From positions 1 through 10,422 of the forward strand of contig SYHM01000050.1 of assembly GCA_005799205.1 (NCBI GenBank): a stretch of DNA of 10,422 bases, written 5' to 3'. A program made the translations under genes and the position numbers. Below, piece by piece: positions 5,455 to 10,422 of this stretch. This DNA comes from Planctomycetia bacterium. Lineage in GTDB: Bacteria > Planctomycetota > Phycisphaerae > Phycisphaerales > SM1A02. The notes under the pieces were generated by a model. That model saw nothing but the letters and a program-made list of their open reading frames with translations. It was not told where the DNA came from and ran no database searches. Numbering within the stretch: the stretch's first letter is position 1; each line of letters begins with the position of its first letter.

Positions 5455-7548
5455 ATGAAACTGCGAACCAAAATCAAATGTGCGACGGTGGCGACATCCG
5501 TACTCGCAGTCGTTGCGCTCTGCGGGGTGAGCGAGTGGTTTGCGCGCGATCGACTGACAAGTTTGCTTGAGTCTCAAGTCAAGGCGCTCGCGACGACGGT
5601 TGCCGCAGGTGTCGACGCTGAGTCCTTGGTGTGGGTCGCAGAGACAGGACTCGACATCGATCTCAACAGCGAGCGATTCACCCAGTTGGAGCGATTTGTT
5701 CGGGGGGTGCAGGTCGAGGGACATGAAGGATCGTTTCCAATTGAATTCGCATATCTCATGGCTCCCACCAAGCATGGTGCGGTCACGGGCTTCGATTTCG
5801 TCGTGGATTCATCGCCGCGGGTGCTTCCATCGGGAGCCCCCAATCCAGCGTGGGATGCCCCAGGAACTCCCTACACGGCACATGCAGCGGGAGGTGAGGC
5901 GCCACGGATTGATGCGCATCACGTCACCGCGCGGCTCTTGCACGATCGACACGGTGAGTGGCTTTCTGGATACGCCCCGATTTGGGCCGCAGATGGACGC
6001 GTTGTTGGAGTTGCAGGCGTCGATATTGACCACGCAGCGATTCTTCGGCAGCTCGACATGCTTCGCTGGATCGCAGTCGGAGCCGCCGTCATGGTGTCAG
6101 TAGCGGTCTACCTGCTCGTTGACTCACTGGTCGATCGGTTCTTAAGGCCGCTCGCGCGTATGGGTGCGTTCGTACGCGAGATCGGTGAGGGCAGGTTCGA
6201 CGCGCGCCTCGACATCGCGACTGCGAGTGAATTCGGCGCGGTGAGCGCCGACCTCAACGCGATGGCGCAGAGTCTTGCAGATCGAGAGCACCTCGCTCGG
6301 CAGAACACCGCGCTGACCGTCGATGTGGCGCGCAAGCGTGAGACGCTCGAGGCGATTACCGATGTCGATACGAGTCTCAACGAGATACAGGATCTCGACA
6401 TTTTGATGGAGCGAATCCTCGCGGATGCTCGTCGGCTGCTGGGTTGCGACGCGGGAGGAGTGTTGTTGCGTGAAGGGGACGACTTGGTCTTGGCCTATGT
6501 GCAGTACGACGCCATCGCCGCCGACCGATCGGAGCAGGCGCGTGCGAGCGTTCGCCGCCTACGCGTTGCTGTCGACGGAGGCAGCATCGCAGGCTACGCC
6601 GCGTGGTCTGGCGAGTCGGTTGTGATCGACGACGCGTACGAGATTCCACGTGATCGACCCTATCAGTTCAATCGATCCTTCGACGAACTCACTGGCTACC
6701 GCACGCGCGCAATTCTGACGCTGCCGCTTCGCACGTCTGCCGGAAAGAGTGTTGGTGTGCTTCAGCTTCAGAATCCCCTCGACGCCACTGGGGCGCCGCG
6801 CGCCGGATTCACCACGGAGGAAGTTGAGGCGCTCAGCCACTTCGCATCAGCGGCGACCGTCGCGCTCGAGCGGGCTGCGCTGACGAGATCGATCGTGCTC
6901 CGCATGATTCGCATGGCAGAGTTGCGAGATCCCAGCGAGACAGGTGCACATGTCAACCGTGTTGCCGCCTACTCGGTGATTCTGCACGAAGAGTGGGCGC
7001 GTCGCCACGAGGTCGACCGTGCGCAATCACAACGAGATCGCGATGTCTTGCGAATCGCCGCAATGCTGCACGATGTGGGCAAGGTGGGGATCGCAGATGC
7101 TGTGCTCAAGAAGCCTGGCCGACTGACCGCCGACGAGTACCGTCTCATGCAGCAGCACTGTGAGATTGGGGCGCGGCTCTTCGCTGACCACGATTCGGTT
7201 CTCGACCGAGCGTGCCTTGAAGTTGCACTTCACCACCACGAACGGTGGGATGGCGGTGGATACCCCGGGATCGTTGACATGGACGCCATTCCCGCGGCGC
7301 GCGATCGGCGGCTCGACACTCCACCGCCGATGAAGGGTGATGCGATCCCCATCTTTGCCCGAATTGTCTCGGTTGCGGATGTGTTCGACGCGCTGAGTTC
7401 GAAGCGGCAGTACAAGGAATCCTGGCCTGAGCCTCGCGTCTTGAACGAGATGCGCGTGAATGCAGGCCGCCAGTTTGATCCTGAACTGATCGACATTCTG
7501 CTCGCGAGCATCGAGAAGTTTCGTGCGGTGGCGGCGCGTTATGCGTGA
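5455..7548 (+). CDS. Membrane receptor with Cache-like sensor, HAMP, GAF and HD-GYP domains (probable c-di-GMP phosphodiesterase)
   Basis: A 697-residue receptor predicted to hydrolyse cyclic di-GMP in response to an external signal. In order: membrane helix at about 7-25; extracytoplasmic Cache-like sensor at about 30-203 (GEWLSGYAPIW and VVGVAGVDID are typical); helix at about 204-223; HAMP at 224-276; a short linker helix; GAF at about 301-475; and HD-GYP at about 480-690. The metal and active-site residues look intact: E495 and H499, H539-D540 in LHDVGKVGI, H568, H594-H595, D599 before GYP at 602-604, and D642. Between GYP and IPIFARIVSVAD there is an insertion of about 20 residues (605-628). 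The start at 5455 avoids running through the tRNA and gives a basic N-terminus before the first helix. There is no Shine-Dalgarno. It is flanked by the tRNA (12 nt) and znuA (31 nt) and is probably co-transcribed with both. Confidence 0.93.
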   Translation: MKLRTKIKCATVATSVLAVVALCGVSEWFARDRLTSLLESQVKALATTVAAGVDAESLVWVAETGLDIDLNSERFTQLERFVRGVQVEGHEGSFPIEFAYLMAPTKHGAVTGFDFVVDSSPRVLPSGAPNPAWDAPGTPYTAHAAGGEAPRIDAHHVTARLLHDRHGEWLSGYAPIWAADGRVVGVAGVDIDHAAILRQLDMLRWIAVGAAVMVSVAVYLLVDSLVDRFLRPLARMGAFVREIGEGRFDARLDIATASEFGAVSADLNAMAQSLADREHLARQNTALTVDVARKRETLEAITDVDTSLNEIQDLDILMERILADARRLLGCDAGGVLLREGDDLVLAYVQYDAIAADRSEQARASVRRLRVAVDGGSIAGYAAWSGESVVIDDAYEIPRDRPYQFNRSFDELTGYRTRAILTLPLRTSAGKSVGVLQLQNPLDATGAPRAGFTTEEVEALSHFASAATVALERAALTRSIVLRMIRMAELRDPSETGAHVNRVAAYSVILHEEWARRHEVDRAQSQRDRDVLRIAAMLHDVGKVGIADAVLKKPGRLTADEYRLMQQHCEIGARLFADHDSVLDRACLEVALHHHERWDGGGYPGIVDMDAIPAARDRRLDTPPPMKGDAIPIFARIVSVADVFDALSSKRQYKESWPEPRVLNEMRVNAGRQFDPELIDILLASIEKFRAVAARYA

Positions 7549-7579
7549 GTGGTAGCGATTGCATGAACTGGCGGCTTCT

Positions 7580-8599
7580 ATGATGATTCGCGTGCTCGCT
7601 CTGACCTTGCTCTTGCTCACTTCGTCACTGTGTGCGCAGCAGGGGGTAGTTCCCGAATCCGCTGCGGCTCCCACGCCCGCGGTAGCGAAGCAGCGCCTCA
7701 AGGTGGTTGTCGCCAATCCGATTGTTGCTGATCTCGTTCGCACGGTCGGCGGGAGCGACATCGACTTGACTGTGCTTGCTGGCGCGGCGGGTGATCCTCA
7801 CCACTACGAGCCAACCCCCGCGGACGCTCGTGCGGTCGCGTCGGCCGATCTTGTGTTGCCATTTGGTCTTGGACTCGATCGATCAGTCGCCACGATGCAC
7901 GCGACGGGCGGGTCGTCTGGCGCGCTGGTGTGTGTTGCAGAGGGATTGGGAAGTGTCGAGTGTGCAACTGAGTCAGGGCACGAACACGGTGACGGGCATG
8001 ATGCGCATGATGGAGGGCACGCGTCGCACGGGCATGTGTACGCCGTGCCTGCGCGCTCAATTGATCCGCACATTTGGCATGATCCATCGAAGGTGCAGCG
8101 ACTCAATGAGCGCATTTGCGCGGCGCTCTGCACGGCACGACCTGAGCTCGCGCAGGCTTTCAGGCGGCGAAGCGGGGAGCTCGACGCAGAACTTGTGCAA
8201 CTTGATTCGTGGATCGCCGAGCAAGTCAAGAAAATCGCTCAAGAGAAGCGTGTGCTCGTGACGACGCACGATGGCCTTCGGTACTTTGCCAATCGCTACG
8301 GATTTCGAGTTGTCGGAATCGAGGGGATGGCTGGTGGAGTCTCTCAGAGCGAGCCCGCGCCGAAGGACTTGATCGCGATGGTGCGCGAACTTGAGGGCGC
8401 GCAGTGCACGGTGGTGTTCGGGGATCGCGCGCATCCGTCGCGCGTCGCAGCCGCTGTCGCTCGGGAAGCCAAGGTAAAGCTCGTCGAGACTCTCTCGCTC
8501 GACGGACTGTTGCCAAACGAAGCAACGAAAGCACCCACTTCGTATCTTGCGACCATGCGCGCGAATGTCACGATCATTGTTGAGGCGCTGAGCGAGTGA
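7580..8599 (+). CDS. znuA: Zinc/manganese ABC transporter, periplasmic binding protein
   Basis: Cluster A-I metal-binding protein that captures Zn(II) or Mn(II) outside the membrane and delivers it to ZnuB. With the start at 7580 it has 339 residues and a signal peptide (MMIRVLALTLLLLTSSLCA, probable cut before QQG). The cysteine is preceded by SSL, not a lipobox, so it is probably a secreted protein and not a lipoprotein. Likely metal ligands are H74 in GDPHHYEP, H164 in DPHIWHDP, H230 in TTHDGLRYF and an acidic residue near D308. A histidine-rich loop at 134-152 has seven histidines in 19 residues, typical of zinc-specific members. An in-frame TTG at 7559 is possible but gives a poorer signal peptide; ATG at 7583 is nearly equivalent. 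No Shine-Dalgarno or obvious Zur box is seen. The stop overlaps the znuC start. Confidence 0.93.
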   Translation: MMIRVLALTLLLLTSSLCAQQGVVPESAAAPTPAVAKQRLKVVVANPIVADLVRTVGGSDIDLTVLAGAAGDPHHYEPTPADARAVASADLVLPFGLGLDRSVATMHATGGSSGALVCVAEGLGSVECATESGHEHGDGHDAHDGGHASHGHVYAVPARSIDPHIWHDPSKVQRLNERICAALCTARPELAQAFRRRSGELDAELVQLDSWIAEQVKKIAQEKRVLVTTHDGLRYFANRYGFRVVGIEGMAGGVSQSEPAPKDLIAMVRELEGAQCTVVFGDRAHPSRVAAAVAREAKVKLVETLSLDGLLPNEATKAPTSYLATMRANVTIIVEALSE

Positions 8600-9318
8600 A
8601 GTTGGAGTGGCTCGCATATGGCGGTCGGCACCTGCACGCACCTGACCCGGCGGCGCCTGCGCTGGCGGTGTCAGAACTCTCTGTTGGGTACCGAGGGCAC
8701 GACAAGCCCGTGCTTTCTTCGGTGAGTTTCACCCTGCCAGTTGGATCACGCCTCGCGCTTGTGGGAGCCAATGGATCAGGCAAGAGCACGCTGCTCAAGA
8801 CGATTGCTGGCTTGCTTCCGATCAGGGTTGGAACAATTTCTGTGTTTGGCCTGAAGGTGCGCGCCTGCCACCACCGAACCTCGTACTTGCCGCAGCGGGA
8901 TGAAATCAACTGGGACTTTCCAGTCTCGGTCGAGCGATTTGTGCTCGCCGGCCGCTTTGTGCACTGTGGGTGGCTGACACAGCCTGACGCCGACGACCAC
9001 GAGGTTGTCGCTGCAACGCTGAGAGAACTTGATATCGCCGACATTGCAAAGACCCCAATCGGACAACTCTCTGGTGGCCAACAACAGCGGACGATGTTGG
9101 CTCGATCGCTCGCACAAGGTTCAGACCTGCTGCTTCTCGATGAACCGCTCAATGCGGTCGATTCGGCAACGCGCGCACTCGTTGGCGCGCTGCTCGATCG
9201 CCTGCAGCGCGAGGGCAAGTCGATGATCGTTTCGACGCACGATGTTGGAACGCACGATCAGCCGTTCGATGGAGTCTTGACGCTCGATCACGGGTCGGTG
9301 CGAGTGGGTGCAGCATGA
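8596..9318 (+). CDS. znuC: Zinc/manganese ABC transporter, ATP-binding protein
   Basis: ATPase that drives metal import, working as a dimer on the cytoplasmic face of ZnuB. All motifs are present in its 240 residues: Walker A GANGSGKST (57-65), Q-loop Q100 in YLPQRDEINWDFP, signature LSGGQQQR (158-165), Walker B LLLLDEP (178-184) and switch H215 in STHD. The QR..INWDFP form is characteristic of the Mn/Zn/Fe subfamily. The GTG start at 8596 overlaps the znuA TGA (GTGA), the usual sign of translational coupling. A second GTG at 8668 would remove about 24 N-terminal residues that precede the ATPase fold; the overlap favours the upstream start, but this is not certain. The stop overlaps the znuB ATG by 4 nt. 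Confidence 0.95.
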   Translation: MKLEWLAYGGRHLHAPDPAAPALAVSELSVGYRGHDKPVLSSVSFTLPVGSRLALVGANGSGKSTLLKTIAGLLPIRVGTISVFGLKVRACHHRTSYLPQRDEINWDFPVSVERFVLAGRFVHCGWLTQPDADDHEVVAATLRELDIADIAKTPIGQLSGGQQQRTMLARSLAQGSDLLLLDEPLNAVDSATRALVGALLDRLQREGKSMIVSTHDVGTHDQPFDGVLTLDHGSVRVGAA

Positions 9319-10172
9319 TGATGCTCGGCGAATGTCCATTAGGCCTTTGCGGCAGTTGGCTCCTCGAGCCGTGGGCGATGGGGTTCATGAGGGCGGGGCT
9401 CGCGGCTTCGCTCTTGGCTGGCCTATCGTGCGCCCTACTTGGCGTGTATGTCGTTTTTCGTCGACTCGCGTTCGCCGGTGAAGCAATGTCGCACACGACG
9501 CTTCCAGGGATGGTGATCGCACAGATGTACGGCGCAAGTCTCGCAGTGGGGGCGCTTGCAAGCAACGTGCTGACCGCAGCAGGAATCAGCCTGCTTTCGT
9601 CGGGAGCTTCGCGCCGGCGGGGAGTGCGTGAGGATGCCGCAATCGGAGTCGTCTTCACTGGGATGTTCGCTCTTGGAGTGATCCTGATGAGCTTCGGCGG
9701 TTCGTGGGGAGATTTCGTGCACCTGCTCTTTGGCAACATCCTGTCCGTTGCGCCGAGTGACCTCTGGTTCATGGTGTGTGCAGCCTGCGCAATCGTGGTG
9801 ACGCTCATCGCGCTTCACAAAGAGCTCGAGCTCAGTTCGTACGACACGCACTATGCCGACCTCATCGGCATTGGATCGAGCCGACTGCGGCTGGTCATTT
9901 TGACTCTCGTCGCTCTCGCGGTTGTCTCGGGGGTGCAGGTCGTCGGCGTCATCCTCACGAGTGCACTGCTCATTACACCTGCAGCAACCGCGGCGATGTT
10001 CGCGAGGCGCCTTGTGCCCATGATGGCGCTTTCGGTTGTGATTTCATGGACAGCAATCGTCGCTGGGCTCTATCTCTCGTACTACGGCTCATTCCCGCCT
10101 GGAGCGTCGATCGTGGCGCTCTCGAGCGTGCTCTTTGTCGGCGCATGGTTCTGGCGCAAGGTCGCGGGGTGA
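9315..10172 (+). CDS. znuB: Zinc/manganese ABC transporter, permease (ABC-3 family)
   Basis: Integral membrane permease of the importer, 285 residues, with roughly seven or eight hydrophobic segments between residues 26 and 280. Family landmarks are EPWAMGFMRAGLAASLLAG (18-36), LLGVYVVFRRLAFAGEAMSH (41-60) with LPGM, REDAAIGVVFTGMFALGVIL (105-124), HLLFGNILSVAPSDL (136-150), and VGVILTSALLITPAATAAMF (210-229). Its ATG overlaps the znuC TGA (ATGA), completing an A-C-B operon with matched stoichiometry. The first ten or so residues (MMMLGECPLG) vary in the family, and a later start cannot be excluded. After the stop there is a 94-bp convergent region with two hairpins. Confidence 0.95.
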   Translation: MMMLGECPLGLCGSWLLEPWAMGFMRAGLAASLLAGLSCALLGVYVVFRRLAFAGEAMSHTTLPGMVIAQMYGASLAVGALASNVLTAAGISLLSSGASRRRGVREDAAIGVVFTGMFALGVILMSFGGSWGDFVHLLFGNILSVAPSDLWFMVCAACAIVVTLIALHKELELSSYDTHYADLIGIGSSRLRLVILTLVALAVVSGVQVVGVILTSALLITPAATAAMFARRLVPMMALSVVISWTAIVAGLYLSYYGSFPPGASIVALSSVLFVGAWFWRKVAG

Positions 10173-10184
10173 TTGCAGAGTGAC

Positions 10185-10228
10185 AAAAGCCGACCGCCGT
10201 CCTCGGGGAGACCAAGGACGGCGGAGGC
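10185..10228 (-). terminator. Intrinsic terminator of the leftward PEP-CTERM gene, possibly bidirectional
   Basis: A perfect 10-bp stem, CCGCCGTCCT (10194-10203) with AGGACGGCGG (10215-10224), has an 11-nt loop. On the minus strand three further pairs (GCC with GGC) can form outside a small internal loop, and TTTT (10188-10185) follows immediately. This makes a credible terminator for the gene ending at 10267. In the rightward direction the same stem lies 21 bp after the znuB stop but has no T-run, so it may end the znu transcript less efficiently. Confidence 0.75.
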
Positions 10229-10233
10229 GTCGA

Positions 10234-10251
10234 GTCAAGAAAGTTCTTGAC
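10234..10251. repeat. Small inverted repeat between convergent genes
   Basis: GTCAAGA (10234-10240) and TCTTGAC (10245-10251) can form a 7-bp stem with a 4-nt loop. It lies between the main terminator and the stop codon of the PEP-CTERM gene. It has no adjacent T-run and is probably an accessory part of the termination region. Confidence 0.5.
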
Positions 10252-10266
10252 GTTCGTCAGAGTGAA

Positions 10267-10422
10267 TCAGGCGCGTCGTCGCCGAGCGGTGAGGCCAGCG
10301 AATCCGAGGAGCGCGAGCGCGCCTGGGGCTGGGACTGGGCCGAGCGTGTATTGCACGTTGCCTGAGAAGAGCGGAGTGGTTGTGCCGGTCGCGGCATATC
10401 CAACATTGAATTGACCGACATA
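10267..10422 (-). CDS. C-terminal end of a PEP-CTERM sorted extracellular protein (partial)
   Basis: The last 51 codons of a leftward gene whose start lies beyond the right edge; the stop (TGA) is at 10267-10269. The fragment begins YVGQFNVGYAATGTTTPLF, with small polar residues as in secreted beta-rich proteins. It ends with a sorting tail: VPAPGALALLGFAGL, a short hydrophobic stretch, then ARRRRA. This is the PEP-CTERM layout (Pro-containing motif, membrane segment, arginine cluster), in the VPAPG variant. Proteins with this tail are exported, processed by an exosortase and released to the surface or matrix. The function of the main domain cannot be told from this fragment. A terminator follows at 10185-10228. 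Confidence 0.85.
   Translation of the reverse strand, partial: YVGQFNVGYAATGTTTPLFSGNVQYTLGPVPAPGALALLGFAGLTARRRRA

Noticed and set aside
7559..7584. TTG start at 7559, or TATGAT (7579-7584) as a -10 box for znuA
   Set aside because: The longer start weakens the signal peptide. TATGAT overlaps the probable start codon and would imply an internal GTG start that lacks the basic signal-peptide residue.
7625..7640. ZnuA as a lipoprotein
   Set aside because: The cysteine after the hydrophobic segment is preceded by Ser-Ser-Leu, which does not fit a lipobox with Ala, Gly or Ser before Cys.
7027..7761. Long minus-strand open frame (244 codons), and a similar one at 9149-9808
   Set aside because: Both lie antisense to well-recognised genes (HD-GYP, znuC and znuB), show no family features, and are expected shadows of GC-rich coding DNA.
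1..10422. Mobile elements, CRISPR arrays, phage, toxin-antitoxin or defence genes
   Set aside because: No transposase or integrase motifs, no regularly spaced repeats and no recognisable defence domains were found; nearly all sequence is accounted for by housekeeping genes.

Overview
This is a GC-rich bacterial chromosome segment of ordinary housekeeping character, densely packed with genes. The best taxonomic clue is the right edge, where a leftward gene ends in a VPAPG...RRRR C-terminal tail of the PEP-CTERM sorting type. That variant is common in Phycisphaerae-like Planctomycetota. Near-absence of Shine-Dalgarno sequences, very short leaders and a lineage-looking insertion in MnmG fit that placement. 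The assignment is an inference. I see no phage, IS, CRISPR, toxin or defence genes.

Layout. Positions 1-252 hold a possible gene 3' end on the + strand with coding-like composition. Leftward follow a DEDDh exonuclease with a TerB-like middle and a BRCT tail (300-1568) and leucyl aminopeptidase pepA (1694-3205). The 125 bp between them carry a large palindrome and, unusually for this window, a strong ribosome binding site. pepA and the divergent mnmG (start 3231) are only 25 bp apart and share a symmetric -10-like CTATAG core. mnmG (3231-5327) is followed by tRNA-Thr(UGU) (5371-5442). Twelve bases further begins a Cache-HAMP-GAF-HD-GYP receptor (5455-7548), and 31 bp after that a zinc/manganese ABC importer znuA-znuC-znuB (7580-10172), whose genes overlap by 4 nt each. 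A convergent terminator region (10185-10251) separates it from the truncated PEP-CTERM gene (10267-10422).

Working together. znuA, znuC and znuB encode one metal importer: periplasmic binding protein, ATPase and permease. No terminator is visible between the tRNA and znuB, so tRNA-Thr, the c-di-GMP phosphodiesterase and the importer may be one transcript. The hexamer TAGACT occurs three times in the window. Each copy lies in one of the three upstream intergenic regions and in the direction of the gene it precedes (exonuclease, pepA, tRNA), so it is a good candidate -10 element.

I found no clearly new biological system. The most useful leads are the TAGACT pattern and the compact divergent promoter, the leader palindrome before the exonuclease, the roughly 50-residue MnmG insertion, and the tRNA/HD-GYP/znu arrangement.
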